NCBI GenBank assembly: GCA_037447655.1 | Contig: JBBHKE010001779.1 | Coordinates: 278,233-342,232 of the forward strand | Reading direction: 5' to 3' | DNA: 64,000 nt | From: Zygnema cylindricum | Taxonomy: Eukaryota; Streptophyta; Zygnematophyceae; Zygnematales; Zygnemataceae | Part shown: positions 12,501 through 23,619 of the stretch, one piece after another | How the letters are laid out: each line of letters opens with the position of its first letter | Numbering within the stretch: the stretch's first letter is position 1 | Made by a program: the position numbers and the translations under genes | Notes under the pieces: model-generated | Seen by the model: only the letters and a program-made list of their open reading frames with translations | Databases searched by the model: none | What the model was told of the DNA's origin: nothing

Positions 12501-12687
12501 ATTGGGATCGGATCCTTTGGATATTCCCGTCTTTTTCGAAGTCAATGTGATGCTTCGACAATCTCTCGCGGCGATAAACAAAAATTGTTCGTATCCCGAC
12601 GAACTACGAGAAATAATTCCCAAATTTACTTGGGATGACAACTCAATAACTTCTTCAAATGAAGGACTTTTCCTTTCATTATCGTAA
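566..12687 (+). CDS. Bestrophin-like anion channel, five exons, 5' end missing
   Basis: Exons read 566-769, 1999-2325, 3060-3259, 10615-10773 and 12495-12687; all junctions keep phase. The product is a multi-span membrane protein. Exon 1 has a hydrophobic helix after SGTGLRMVLLRP; exon 2 has an IAIPGTVIAFMFVFYLNQTY helix; exon 4 has VPFAYYHLLNL followed by two membrane helices and REIGDAM; exon 5 opens with PLGSDPLDIPVFFEV. The last two motifs are what bestrophin/RFP-TM family anion channels carry near the end of the membrane core (Ca- or volume-gated chloride/bicarbonate channels of plasma membrane or thylakoid). Intron 4 is GC-AG. Intron 3 is 7.4 kb because an antisense copia element sits in it. 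The TAA at 12685-12687 lies inside a good donor (GTAAGT), so more exons may follow. The upstream start is not in the window. Subfamily and ion are not determinable. Confidence 0.68.
781..831. repeat. (AAAAC)n microsatellite
   Basis: About nine AAAAC units start roughly 12 bases after the exon 1 donor of the bestrophin-like gene. Confidence 0.9.
1380..1690. repeat. Degenerate GTACGGAAA / ACCCTAAA minisatellite
   Basis: Irregular repeats of tGTACGGGAATGTACGGAAAATGT alternate with ACCCTAAAA-type blocks inside intron 1 of the bestrophin-like gene. No conserved period can be fixed by eye. Confidence 0.5.
2320..2430 (+). repeat. 55-bp tandem duplication of the exon 2 end and its donor
   Basis: Unit 1 (2320-2374) begins with the last exon bases GCACAA and the donor GTAAGA. 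Unit 2 (2375-2430) repeats GCACAAG AAAGAAATCTAA but has lost the GT. Only unit 1 is a functional splice donor. Confidence 0.8.
3264..3697. repeat. (TC)n then (CCCT)n microsatellite, left part
   Basis: A pure pyrimidine tract begins 5 bases after the exon 3 donor GTAAGT and runs to the copia insertion. It continues on the far side of the element at 8897-8985, so the element split a pre-existing CCCT array. The long SLPPS-type open frames across it are translation artefacts. Confidence 0.95.
3693..3697. repeat. Target site duplication TCCCT, left copy
   Basis: TCCCT directly abuts the left LTR and is matched by TCCCT at 8897-8901. Because both lie in a CCCT array the length of the duplication is not strictly provable, but five bases is normal for Ty1/copia elements. 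Confidence 0.6.
3698..4179 (-). repeat. 3' LTR of the copia element
   Basis: 482 bp, near-identical to 8421-8896. In element orientation it starts TGTTAGAATTATTAC and ends CCAATGCTATA. Relative to the other LTR it carries an extra 13 or so bases near 3865 and lacks AATGTG near 3822. Confidence 0.95.
4180..4190 (-). other. Polypurine tract of the copia element
   Basis: Read on the minus strand this is AAGAGGGGGGG immediately before the TGTTAG start of the 3' LTR, the expected position and composition of the plus-strand primer. Confidence 0.9.
4193..5659 (-). CDS. Copia reverse transcriptase and RNase H, open 488-codon segment
   Basis: This is the only long intact part of pol. It begins at the start of the RT domain (NGTWELTSLPKSRKVIGSKW). 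RT motifs are present in order: KARFVAKGF, APVAKFTSIR, HHMDVQTAFL, and the catalytic YVDD box in VILVIYVDDLLLA (about residue 170). RNase H follows with CDADWGGD, SSTESEYMA, FSDSQGSLAL and KYIDIQFHF, so its four acidic residues look intact. It ends with a stop 13 bases from the LTR. The ATG is internal to the original polyprotein: upstream sequence continues in another frame across a T7/A7 run near 5650. Protein would act in virus-like particles in the cytoplasm. Confidence 0.93.
   Translation of the reverse strand: MQKNGTWELTSLPKSRKVIGSKWVFRIKTKADGSLNRFKARFVAKGFLQKEGFDFNETYAPVAKFTSIRILLSLAAACDWHVHHMDVQTAFLYSTLSEEIFIRQPEGYIAPGTEHLVCRLLKSLYGQKQAPRIWNKHLEAILQKEGFNKLDADFGLFLRGNEDSLVILVIYVDDLLLASPSLPLINLVKNMLNLHFSMTDLGEVEYCLGIFVGRNRPSKTLYLSQEKYITEILTRFSMSDCSPISTPLDPNVKLIKNSGGPVPGATHELYRSIVGSLMYAMTGTRPDIAVAVGQLSQFVSNPSTDHLLAAKRVLRYLQGTKSLKLTFTGSSSPELVCFCDADWGGDLNSRRSTTGVCFSLHGALISWASKKQPTVALSSTESEYMAATHATKEAIWLRFLLSNLQFPQPSATVIFSDSQGSLALMGNLVHHRRTKYIDIQFHFTRDAIAAGTVKFTYCPTSKQLADFLTKALARPQFEIHLSNSGLRF
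5690..7325 (-). pseudogene. Broken copia integrase and protease-integrase linker
   Basis: Integrase-region motifs are readable but spread over three frames. From 7325 a segment reads HVLFVPGLKKNLFSVG, the part after the protease. From 7060 another frame gives the zinc-binding GAG-pre-integrase (WHLRYGHLS with CSGCVQGK) and the first catalytic aspartate in LVHSDLCGPM. A TGA near 6565 lies just after the second aspartate region, and the third acidic residue lies in a PQQNG-type box near 6520. The C-terminal part (WVKNLTPTGKWDSRAKSGIL) is in the 6510-5690 frame. At least three shifts (near 7310, 7030, 6690) and one stop make it non-functional. Confidence 0.85.
7326..8437 (-). CDS. Copia Gag with zinc knuckle and protease start
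   Basis: The Gag frame opens at ATG 8437, 17 bases inside the 5' LTR. The N-terminus (KFNDTDFYGWKYHIEHLLRR) is typical for copia Gag. A CX2CX4HX4C knuckle is seen at CHYCRELDHIIDNC (about residue 220). The aspartic protease begins at WIVDSGASHL (about residue 357). The frame is open for 385 codons to 7280, but homology leaves it near 7320, where a shift moves to the next frame. Overlap of the Gag start with the LTR and PBS is discussed under findings. Confidence 0.9.
8411..8420 (-). other. Primer-binding site, initiator tRNA-Met anticodon type
   Basis: Immediately inside the 5' LTR the minus strand reads GGTTATGGGC. This is the exact complement of GCCCATAACC, the anticodon-loop region of plant/eukaryotic initiator tRNA-Met. 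That is the half-tRNA priming arrangement known from Drosophila copia and yeast Ty5, not the 3'-end priming of most plant copia elements. Confidence 0.75.
8421..8896 (-). repeat. 5' LTR of the copia element
   Basis: 476 bp; begins TGTTAGAAT and ends CTATA in element orientation. It contains the first 17 bases of the gag frame. No TATA box was assigned. Confidence 0.95.
8897..8985. repeat. (CCCT)n microsatellite, right part, with TCCCT duplication
   Basis: Continuation of the pyrimidine array interrupted by the copia element; its first five bases are the right-hand target duplication. Confidence 0.9.
9363..9735. repeat. TATCGAT-type minisatellite
   Basis: About 15 degenerate units of roughly 25 bases resembling ATCGACCGATAATCGATAT. 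Units are partly self-complementary, so both strands show the same weak open frames. Related TATCGAT-rich patches recur at 10310-10410, 20810-21590, 23620-23890 and 42600-42740. Confidence 0.85.
9775..10165. repeat. ACAGAACAGTAACTGTT minisatellite
   Basis: Degenerate units of about 17-20 bases combining ACAGAACAGT and AACTGTT. They are partly palindromic, like the neighbouring array, and lie in intron 3 of the bestrophin-like gene. Confidence 0.8.
10800..10930. repeat. GGGTTTTGG minisatellite
   Basis: Repeated GTTTTGGGGTTTTGG blocks start about 40 bases after the GC donor of intron 4. Confidence 0.8.
12199..12447. repeat. (ACTA)n / (CACT)n microsatellite
   Basis: Interleaved ACTA and CTCA tetranucleotide runs sit just upstream of the last exon of the bestrophin-like gene. 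Confidence 0.95.
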
Positions 12688-14912
12688 GTAAAAGACAAGA
12701 AAAGGAAGATAAAGATAAAACCGTGAAGTTGTAAAGTCGAAGCGTGTTTATAAAGGTTAATGTTATAAATACAATAGTAAAAAGTAAAATAATCGCTAGG
12801 ATTTACTAGTTGAATAATTAGTTAAATCATTGGGATACTGTTATTCATAACTTTCAATATTTTTAACCAAATAAAAAGCCTAATCTTCATCTATTGGCTT
12901 GTCGTTGGGTTACCACCATTTTAGGAATTAGATTATACCATCTTATTCACTTGTTATATTTTCTTTTACCTTATTATATTATAAAAATAATAATAAATCT
13001 TATGCCTTACTCTCACGTAGTTTTAGGAGTATCCTCTAATTTAATTATTTGTACACATTTTTTAGACTAAAAATCAACTTAATAATGTTTTGTGGGGCTA
13101 AAAATGTTGAGTTTTTGTCATTTACAATTATTCAACAATGTCGAAATATGGATTAGAAATAATAGCTTAGTTTCATTAAATTATTAAGGGATTTGTAGGA
13201 AACTAAATACCTACTTTTTTCGATTTGTGCAAGTTTGAGAATCTAGATAAAGAACAAAATAGTTGCGAAAATAAGTCTTAAATACACTCCATTGTGGTTA
13301 TTATTTTGACATATGGTCAAATCTACTTAGACGATGGGAACCAGCAATGTTTTTTTTTTGTGAACAATGTTTTCAAAGGTAATGAGTGATACGTTAAATT
13401 ATATTGAAGAAATTTGCATATTATGTGATTGTTAGGTGGATGTTGAATATTGATTTCGAATGCAATTATTGATTTGAGTTAAAGTGTAAAAAAGGATTTA
13501 AATGCCATTTTGAGAGAATATATTGAATTTTCTCGTATTAAAGGTGCTTATTTCGCTCCGTAATCTCTATTATTGGTACACATTTCGAAGTGGCTGTCGT
13601 AAATTACTAATAATGACAAAATAATTACGGAAGTTTCAGTATGAGTGATTCCTATATTGGTGGGATGTTTGCTATGATTTGAAAAGATATTTTGGGTGTT
13701 TGTCCGTTTGTTTGTGTCTTATCAGCAATAATTTGAAGGAACATTGAGAATTTCCATTAGAGCTATAAAAATACTTATTAAAAGTGAATTTCCATTAGGG
13801 ATAATACCAATAATTCTGAAATACATGGGAAATTTGCTGCTTGTCATAGTAACAATACTTCAACATCTCTTTGCTTTTTAAGCCTTGTAACAATGAATTA
13901 GAGTTAACAATACTGATTTTTACGTTTATAATACGGATTGATGTTTACTGTTTACGGTTTTTTGTCGGAAGTTTTCATTTATCTAAAGAAGTTATAACAA
14001 AAATAATTTGAATTCTCAAACATTTTCTTTTGTCTAGTAGAAATTTATGGTATTGCTCCCCTTTACCTTAATATGACCAGTGTCGCCTCTTCTAAATTTG
14101 AACTCTACAGATTGGCTGGTTGACTGCATAGCGTTCATATTGTTGTGAAATTATTGTTATTGTTGGTATTTCTGATTTTCCTTTTTCTTATTAGCGTATA
14201 GGATTTATTAGCGTTTATGCGAAGTTACAGTTAACAATTCTAATTTAGTGCAAAGGGGCTTGACGGATTGTAGTCAACATCCTTCAAGAGAGTTGTCAAC
14301 AACTATTATGTGATTTTTGGTAAAAAAGTCATGTCAGGACACTAGTTTTATCAAAAACATTTGATTTATAAAACGGTTTATCACAGTGATGCAATTATAT
14401 AGTAGAATAATTTGTTAATACGATGGTTGGAGAAGTCAATAAGAGCACTACAAACCCCAAGTCTCCTTAGTAATTCTTACACTTATGAAAAGTTTTCAGG
14501 GTCATCGCCTCCATTCATAAAAATTTACAAAAGCAGGTAATTATTTGCATAAATCTTTTTAACCGTGTACTTCATGTCCTCACCATGGTATAATAATAGT
14601 CTTCCTAACAGTCACAAATCTGTTACCATACCTACAATTAGACCCAATTTAAATGGAGCATAATATACACAATCCATATACACTTGTTGAAACCCCAAAC
14701 CGCAAAACACTACAAAAATGTGAATAGCACACGAAAAACCTCCCAAATAATAAAGCAAAAGAAAATGAAGAAAAAGAAAATGAAGAATTTGACCCACCAT
14801 CGTGGATGATGGACAGAAAACTAAAAAACATGTGCTTTTAGCTCAATAATGAACTATTTTCTATGACAGACAAAAATCGCACTAAATGACTTTCTTCAAC
14901 AGTAACAATCTT

Positions 14913-14961
<49 letters not shown>

Positions 14962-15113
14962 CGAAACTAATTCTTCTACGTATTTTATTCTAACACCTTA
15001 GGATGGTTTCCATGAGGTCGATTCCTTTCAAAAACAACCCTCTCTTAGAAAAAAGAAAGGGGAAAAAACATTTACAAACAATGTGTAAAGTCCAGACTCG
15101 TCCTCACGAAAAC
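12688..15113. other. Convergent intergenic stretch, no gene seen
   Basis: AT-rich sequence between the converging bestrophin-like (+) and F-box/kelch (-) genes. It should contain both 3' untranslated regions. A 42-base A run lies at 14917-14958. No coding segment is supported. Confidence 0.6.
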
Positions 15114-18100
15114 CTACACTGCTATTATTGCGAATCCCACATACCCGATATGAAATCTCCTTGTATACTCTATGCTCACAATTGTCCTCCAAGGTGAACA
15201 CCCGGCCTTAATTTTTGGATTATAAGCATGAAGTGTTCTTAACGGATGTATCCCATATGACCTCTCCTTCGCCGACCTTAAACCAATCACATAGAGTTCC
15301 CCTTTGTGACCCGCGATTCCATGAATCGTATAACCTAACTCCGTTGGTAACGGAGGCATTTCGATAACACTCCATTGTCTTGTTTCGGCACTATATACAC
15401 GAATCGAAGCTCGATCCCGAGCCACAGCATAAAGTTTTCCATCTAAAACAATAGGACCATGGAGGGGTCTCTGACATTGAGCTACATCCTCGGCTTTGAT
15501 ACAACGAGAGGAATTACCACTCGTAGGAACCATTCCATCGACTTGTGACCAACGGTCACAATCGAGAACTTCGGCGCTACAGCTTCCTCCCTCGCAGTTT
15601 TCCAAAACACAAAACTGGTCGTTAATTACAGCTCCAATACAGGGGCCTCTCTTGGGGGCGAGAGGCTCTAAGGAACGCCACGTGTTATTTGCTAAAGAAT
15701 AAACCTCGGCAGTGTGGAGAAAACCCTGCATCCAATTTTTGGCATAAGCAAAAAGATTTCTCAGTCGGATCTTACTCACCAAAGGAACAGGTTTTTCCTA
15801 TAACAACATCCAACTTTTGGGTTTCCATACTTCAGTTCATGAAAAAAAAGAGAACATCTCGATTACAACCTTTTTCTCGAATATAAACCTTGCCAATTAA
15901 CAGCATCTGTCGTTTCGTTACCTTAAGCCTGTGAAATGAACTATTATCACTATATAACTTGTTAGTTAGGACACGCAAGAGTCAGACCTAGACCTGCCTT
16001 GGCCTCGGATACATTTCGGTTCTTCTCAGGTGTTATTTAAACAACTCAGGATGTACTTAAATTTTAGCTTTTCTGCCTTCATACACTTCTTGGTTACACT
16101 CAGGTTCTACCCAGATGCTATTTTACGCTCTCTTTTTTTTTTTTGTCTTCCAACCAACGCAGGATTAACTAAAATTGGAATCAATTCCTTCAGTTGAGAC
16201 AAGAGAATGTGTGTGACATAGAATTTTGTTTCTCACCTCCAACAAGTTATGTCCACCTGCGACATATACACAATCACCGATTACTCCATAAGCAAAATTC
16301 CGTCGAGCAGTATGCATTGCCGCTCCAACCTCCCAACCATTTGTAAGGGCATTGTAAATAAGAACTTCCTTTCTTACCACCATCTTCAACTCTCTGGTCT
16401 CAATGTGGAGGCCTCCTATGACCAGCAACTGCCCCCCAAATACAAAAACAAAAACAAATGTTTGAGACTACCTAAAAAGCCCAAGCTGTTTGAAAATGTG
16501 AGAAAACCTGATGAGTGAAGACAGCAACAGGCATTGCAATTTCCAATAATTTGTCTATAATAGTTGGTTGGAGTATTATTCACTTTTTACAAGATCTAGT
16601 GAACGAACAGCCATTGATTACTGAAACTAACAATGGTAGTTGTCCTGAATGATAAACAAGAGCTAAAATAAGTGTAATTTACAGAAATGCTAAAGACCAT
16701 CTACAATTCCTACACAAAAATTGAAACAACTTGTATGGAAGTTCCAAACAAGAATCGACAATTTCCCAGCTTAGCAAGACAATAGGAGATTGCCCTACTG
16801 CGGCATCAAGAAAATAAGAAGATGACATATCCCCATTATTTTACAAGGAAGGAGTGAAAAAACTAGCATATTTTTTAACAAGAATCTACAAACAGTGCCA
16901 TCCTAGTGAGAGTATGTAACCCATACTACATTAAAAAACTCTAGTACCATATACAACAACCATTCATCGCCAAATATAACATATGGTCTTTGGAACCAAA
17001 TGTCCCCATCGGTTCCCTGTAATTTGGTTCTCATCTTTGGCCTAGTCTCTACTTTGCCTTCCATATTAATTACTGATAGATCTCCTAAATCCAACACAAG
17101 AGAAACTAACTGCTAGAAAGGGCAAAATATAGAACAAGGTTATGATTATTTAATGCTTGCCTGCCTCATTGCTTGAGAAACTAAAAATATTGCTCTTATC
17201 AGAACCTCACACCATAGCACATTCACACATATCTACATACATATGTATATATATACAAATGTATATATATATATATATATATACACATATATATATGTAC
17301 ATATATGTATATGTACATATGTATACATATGTATATGTATGTATATGTACATAAATGTATATATAGGTATATGAATATACTACTGATATTATCATGTATA
17401 TGTTATGTGTATATACACATGATAACACATATGCCTTGGGAATGTGCTCTTTTCATGCATATAACGAGTATATCCCTAAAAGGACTTTACAACATCAGAA
17501 AGAATTAATGACAGAAAAGGATAAATGCAGATTAAACACTGCAACGAGAGGAATACTACTGCTGAAATTAGTACAGTTAAATCACATGAGGAAAAGATGT
17601 CAGCAAATGATGTTCGTCTATTTATAAGAGCCTAAGACCAGAACCATGAAAACAATTTTGCAATCAATTGCTTCTTTCGGCATTCCACCGGTTGTACAAA
17701 ATCAAACCCTTCTTCTTAAAACACGTCAGTACTGTGACTTCTTCCTTCTTCTTTCCCCCTATCCGGTCACATGAGATAACTTTGCAAATATTCTCCCAAA
17801 AAAAAACAAAAGATGAAAAAGTCATACCTTATGACCGACGACCACACACGCGCAATCGATCAAAAGGTCGCTGTCGAGAACTCCGGGCATTGGAGGTAAG
17901 ATATGCCATTTTGGAGCTCGTGGATCAAAGGCTTTGAGCAATGGAAAAAGTGTGAGGACGTAAAACCACTCTTCACTTGCCCCAGCTGCTAAACGCATGT
18001 TATAATAATCCTGAGAGTCCACCACATGTTGCCAGGAGGAGCAGACAAGACGAAGAACGGGATGGTAGGCACGTGGAACACGTGCTAAGCACTGGACATT

Positions 18101-19280
18101 ATTAAAAAAACAGAAGAAAAACATGTTGATTGTCAAACAAAAAATAAAGGGGAAACTACACGCAAAGAAATTTGTGTCAAGCAAAGCACATTACCAGAAC
18201 ACAAACAAAAACATGTTTTGCTTTCGCAAACAAAAACGTATGCTGGTTTCTAAAACAAATATGTATATTGATTTCTCAAACAAACACCCACATTAGTTTC
18301 TCAAACAGAAACATATATTGGTTTCTGAAACAAAAGAAGAAAACTATGTGCAAACAAAACTATCTGTCAGAAGGATGACAATGTGATGCCAAATACACCA
18401 CATTATCATGACAAAGAAAAGACACATACTGCCTTTTTGTACAAAAAATACAGGAAATAGCGTGCGTACGGACACTCTGACCGTACTACTATTAAAAGAT
18501 CTATACTGTACTCAGTACTAAAAACAAAACACATAGTAAAAACGCGAGCAAGTGTACGGTATACTATCGGACATCCCGACAAAAAGAGGAGAAATAAATA
18601 GGTGGAGGGAGAAAGAAGAAAAGAGAGAGAGAGAGAGAGGGAGGGGTGGAGGGAGAAAGAAGAAAAGAGAGACAGAGAGAGGGGATAGAGAAGGAAGAGA
18701 GGGAGGCGGGGAGAGAAAGAGAGAGAGGGCGAGAGAGAGGGGGAGAGAGGGGGGGGAGAAAGAGGGAGGGAGAGGGGGGAGAGAGAGGGAGGGAGAGAGG
18801 GGGGAGGGAGAAGAGGGCGGGAAAGAGGGAGAGAGAGAGGAGGGAGAAAGGGGGGGAGAGAGAAAGAGGGGAGCGAAAGAGAGGGGGGGAGAGAGAGAAG
18901 GGGAGAAAGTGAGAGGGAGAGAGGGGGGGGGGGGGAGAGGGGAAGAGAGAGAGAGAACTGAACTCGATGTATAGGGCAAAAAAGCTCCATCAAGTCAAAA
19001 GAATCAGCCTTCGACAATCGTTGATATCATACAAAGTAGAAGTAGATAAGAAAATGACAAAAGTGATTCATCCGAGAGAGCGGGAAAGAGGACTTGCCTG
19101 GAGAGCCAAATCATCGGGTAAACCAGAAATCAATGGTTGATGTCCAATCATCTCTTCTGGCTCTTCCATCACTTCCGAACAACCTGTTACTGGTATACTT
19201 TTGTCTTTTGTAAGTTGTGATTGACGAGGAGTCCACCAAGTGAAAGGCAGGCGCAAAAATTTGAACATGACATTTCCCAT
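15114..19280 (-). CDS. F-box/kelch-repeat protein, four exons
   Basis: Exons on the minus strand: 19280-19098, 18091-17828, 16428-16237, 15725-15114 (416 residues, stop TAG). The F-box spans the first junction: [12 protein letters not shown] in exon 1 continues as [20 protein letters not shown] in exon 2. Kelch repeats follow: LLVIGG...[15 protein letters not shown] and VYVAGGHN in exon 3, then [44 protein letters not shown] and LHAYNPK in exon 4. The length and order match plant F-box/kelch proteins, which are substrate receptors of SCF (Skp1-cullin-F-box) ubiquitin ligases; the substrate cannot be inferred. Intron 1 is GC-AG (CAG, GCAAGT). Start chosen at ATG 19280; the later Met before the F-box is possible. 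All junctions are phase 0. Confidence 0.9.
17215..17400. repeat. (TATACA)/(TATG)n microsatellite
   Basis: Purine-pyrimidine alternating TATACATATGTA-type repeats inside intron 2 of the F-box/kelch gene. Confidence 0.9.
18195..18345. repeat. 30-bp minisatellite, TGGTTTCTCAAACAAA type
   Basis: About five degenerate copies of a unit containing GTTTCT-AAACAAA lie in intron 1, roughly 100 bases before the exon 2 acceptor (minus strand). Confidence 0.7.
18603..18958. repeat. (GA)n/(GGGA)n tract, CT on the gene's sense strand
   Basis: A 350-base purine tract in intron 1 of the F-box/kelch gene. The long arginine/glutamate and serine/proline open frames across it are artefacts. Confidence 0.95.
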
Positions 19281-20609
19281 ACTATCTTTGTATAATTATT
19301 TTGACAAAATTCCGTAATTTTAAGTTCCGTAACGACCTGGAAAAATAAACAAGTTGGAGCATGTAAGCATATTCACCAGACTTTTAAAATCAAAAACCCT
19401 AAGCTGTGGAGAAACAGAAGTATACATGCAGATTAAGACATGGATGGCAGGCAAAAAATAAAATTAAATAGACAGGAAAATTTTACAGCAGCAACAGAGT
19501 TACAACATATTTAACTTCATATAATTAAACTTCTTTTTGTACTAGCATACAATTTTGAATGCAAAAACCACAGCTCACAAAATGCGTGGTTGTCAGGTAG
19601 TTGAGAAAGACGAAAGACAAGAAGACCAAATTGAAAAAGAAAAAAGGAAAAAAACGGCATTGAATAATTATACAAGCTAAAGATGTAAAAAGTGAAACAA
19701 ATTTGCAGTATGCAAAGGGACTTTGCAAACATTGACGTCAGCTTAATATGACAGAATGTTTTTTCTGAAGCTTTTAAGATGTCAATATTTTCAAACCCTA
19801 GAGCATTTAATCCGTCTCTCTCAAGTTAACTAATGTTGAAAAAAAAAAAAAAACCATTGGCCACAATGGCAACAAGCTCCATTACAGTAAGAGAGAGAAA
19901 GGAAAGAACAAAAACAAAGAGAAGATTACCTCCACATAAGTACTAAGGAAGACAGATGTTAAAAATGGAGATAAATAGGAGGCACGATAGCCATCTCTCA
20001 CTGCGTGATAGCTTGATCAGTGAGATAAAACAGAATTGTCAAATTAGTAAATTACAAGAATTCAGCAATAGTGCTAGCGAAAGGGACAACAGTCAGTACA
20101 CGTTTTTCTTTTGCCAATTCCAGGAGCTGCCTGGAGGAAGGTTATTGGCTAATTTCGAGTTTCATCTGCCCGAAACGAAGAGAACAAATTTTGAGGTTGT
20201 ACTTCTATGGATCACGCTGAAACACACTATTTATGTGTAAGCTAATAATGGAGGCAAAGGCATTGCATCGAAAATACTCTGCTGTAGTGGATGTATGCAT
20301 GTCATTCTGCCAACAATGATGCATACTTCACATATGTCGGAGAGAAATCTGCTGTTCTGTTCTAACAGGCATCACGTTACATACTGGATACCATGGAACT
20401 TCTCAGAAAGGACAACCACGTGGGCCAAGACTTTGAGATGTAAAAACGGCGGTGACTTTTATGAACAGCTTTAGGATGGTGACTGACACTTGGCAAACTA
20501 GGATGCTGCTGACGCATTGGGATTCTACCTTATCATGTGCGTGGGCGCGTGGCACTAAGGTACAGGCGTACGGCGTGACTGGTCATGGTTTCATGTACCA
20601 TGTTAACTA

Positions 20610-20808
20610 CACCGTGAATCGATATTAGCCTTATGTACGCTATATCGGCACCCCAAATTTTTGACATTGATACTTTAAATATAACTAATTACACTATTTA
20701 AGGACGTGGACAATAATCTGCCACGTCTCCTGGCACTAAATTATAATGAATTACGCTAATTTTTTCTTTACACTAATAATTTCTATACGCTAATAACGAT
20801 TCAAGGTG
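20610..20808. mobile_element. MITE, CACCGTGAATCG terminal inverted repeat family
   Basis: 199 bp with termini CACCGTGAATCGATATTAGC and, inverted, CACCTTGAATCGTTATTAGC (18 of 20 match), flanked by TA on both sides. The inner CACCCCAAATTTTTGAC block recurs in other copies. TA duplication suggests Tc1/mariner (Stowaway-like) mobilisation. Confidence 0.75.
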
Positions 20809-21595
20809 TAGTGTTGTGTATCGTTAAAAATTTTATCGTGATAACAGCGATACCGAGAGTTATCGGTTATCGAATGGTCGGAGGTAACGATATATCGGTT
20901 CGAGACCAACAAATTCCATATCAGCGATAACTTCAAAAAATATAGTATGCATACAATCGTACTTTATACTATACTGTATTATATTGTTTACTTTATATAG
21001 CATGGTATGCCACATGTAAGAATTTGTTTCGTACGCTATTTAACTGGAATTTATTACGGATAGAGCGGCGTATAAACATTGAGAAAATTAAAATAATAAA
21101 TTATAGTTCTAAAAATACAGTACATAAACAAAAAAAAAAAATTACATTGTAAATTTGTAAAATCAAGCTTTTTTCGAAAATAAGACGAACAAATCTGTCA
21201 CACTGCCGCCATTAACTGTCATTTATAAAAAAAATAACAGTCAAAAGGACATTATGAAAGAGATACCAAAGTAAAACCCCCTTATAGTAGAAATAATGAA
21301 GGAAATATCGCGATTTTTTACCGAAATCTGGGGGAAAAGGGTCCGCGGTGCGTATGGGGAATAACACGTACAGTTGAGTGTACTGGCCGTACATTCATCT
21401 GTACAGTCCGTACATATATCGCCGATAGTTATCAATGTCGGTGTTATCGTCAATAATAATCGATAAATATTAGGTGTTTGTCAGTGATAATAACGATAAC
21501 GATACATTGTACCAATATATCGATTATCAACTACCCGAAAAAAGGCCCATATCGGTTATCGACAAATCCTTACCGATACATAACATTAGTGTTAA
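20809..21595. repeat. TATCG-rich dispersed element, TAGTGTTG terminus
   Basis: Starts TAGTGTTGTGTATCG just after the preceding MITE and ends near CGATACATAACATTAG. The same terminus, as CCGATACCCAACACTA, ends related sequence at 23893 and 42751. The interior is dense in TATCGAT palindromes. Confidence 0.4.
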
Positions 21596-23619
21596 CAATA
21601 CAGTCAATAACGAAATGGGAAACAGTTTTTTGCAAGAGGGATATTTTTTTGGCGCAAGAGACTGCATCGGCAATTAGGCTTCTTCTCCATTAGGCGGTCC
21701 CAATAAACATGCGGGGACGTCTATTTATGGTGTTTACTGGCATGGCGTTCCATATGTCGTGCTAGTAAACATCGTTTCTCAATTATGATTGGCGACACGT
21801 AGGCTAGATTTCAGATTCTTTACATCTAACAATAAACTTCAAACTGCAAATATGTACATACTATTTTTACAAGCGGAGGTAGTTAATGATTTGTACGAAA
21901 ATTTTGCAACCAAATTTTAATTTTGAAATTGATAATCAAAATTTCGAAACAGAATGGCAAAAAGGCGTCGCAAACTTTGAGGGTCAGCGGAGGTCAAAAG
22001 GAACGTGCGACGATATATTAGTCGACCTGCATACACCGTGCGGAAAGCACATGGCGTGTACAACGTGATCGTTTCTCATCGTCTGTTCTTCGTGGATATT
22101 TTTTTTACATCTCGTCGAGAAGAGTCTCTGCACACTAGACGATGGGCTCGATGACTTCGCGAATCTAAAAAAATGAGAAATCCAACGGTTGATATTTACG
22201 CATGTAATATTGCAGCCATCTAGTTAACATGTTTCGTCATGTTTCGTTTGACAAAAAAATATTGTACGAATTTTTACGAAATCGTACAGCGTTTAGTAAA
22301 CAACCCCACTTTTCCTCTAATGGAAGTTCACCCTTGGAAGAACAAATAAATTTTGTTTAGGCATTGGACGAATCGACACCGTAGAGCCAAATAGCATCGC
22401 GATTCCCTTTTACTTTTTAAAATCAAACTGTGTACTTCACAATCGGGGCTAGTAGTACGGTTCAAGTCGAAGTCAACAAACTAGTGCATCCGCCACATAG
22501 AAATGAAGATGTCCAGCATAAGCTCGCCTAAACGCCTCCTTTCTGCTTTTGCACCTGGCTCATTTCTATGTCTCAGTTAAAGTAACTAGTGCGCCTAACT
22601 CTTTTGTTTCTATGTAAGCGCTAGCGCGTCGGACTCTGTATTTCTATGTATCAGATTAGTGTTGTGCAACTCTGAGACCTCCATAGGTCCTCAGAATGGG
22701 CAACTCACACGAAGCCCTTAGGATTACCCTGACCCCTTTTTGAATCAAGAATAAAAACTGCCACCTTGGCAGACTAAAACTCGATCACCTTAACCTTTGT
22801 GAAGACAATACTCCTTTCAATCAATAGCAAAAAGAATCTTTGAATTTGCTCCCTTGAGCAATAAGTTATAAGTGGTCAAAGTTGACCTTTTGTATAGGAG
22901 CTCTCTCGGAGAGAGGCGGCTACCACTAATTTTGGCTAAGTCTAAATCCCTCTCTAAACCCCCTTTTATTGAAGTACGACATCAATAACAAGAGTGTACC
23001 GTACATAGAGGTACAAGTGCGAGAGTACTTTATGTACGACTCTTGTACGGCATTGTCAAGAAATGACATCTGTCATATCCAGACATGGTATCATGCGCTC
23101 TGGAGATCCCTTCATCCGAACTTGGTATCATGCGCTCTAGAGATTTCGTAAATAAATGAGGTGTTGACACGTGTCATCCAGAGTGGTTTCTAGAATCTCG
23201 GCTTTAACCGTGGCCGTTGATCCCAATCGACTTTTCATACAGACCGCTGAAATAAATGTCCGTAACATTTATTTTGTACAGTATATAAAGTACAATGATA
23301 TCTATGCTCTTCGTCCCCGTTTTATCAATTTAATGGAATAATACACGTATAACAATTTAAATATCTATTGTATCTTATGTATCTCAGCCTTCGTTCTAAG
23401 CTATAGGAAAAAGCTGACAGCCGCCGGCTCTCCTAACAGCCAGTAGGTACTACGATCAAATTCTAGTTTGGCAGCCATTTAGTGACTACAACAAATATGG
23501 GAATTGGAGAGTAGAGTGAAAAACAAGTTGCCTTTGCCGACTTTCCCCCTTTTTCTATTTTAGATCTAGAAAATACATAAAGAAAAATCGTTAATTTTTA
23601 CAGGTATCGATGACCACTT

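Noticed and set aside
15496-15702. Plus-strand open frames over the kelch exon
   Set aside because: They are antisense shadows of F-box/kelch exon 4.
21886-22068. Small gene with GKHMACTT ending
   Set aside because: 60 codons only, no splice context or recognised motif.
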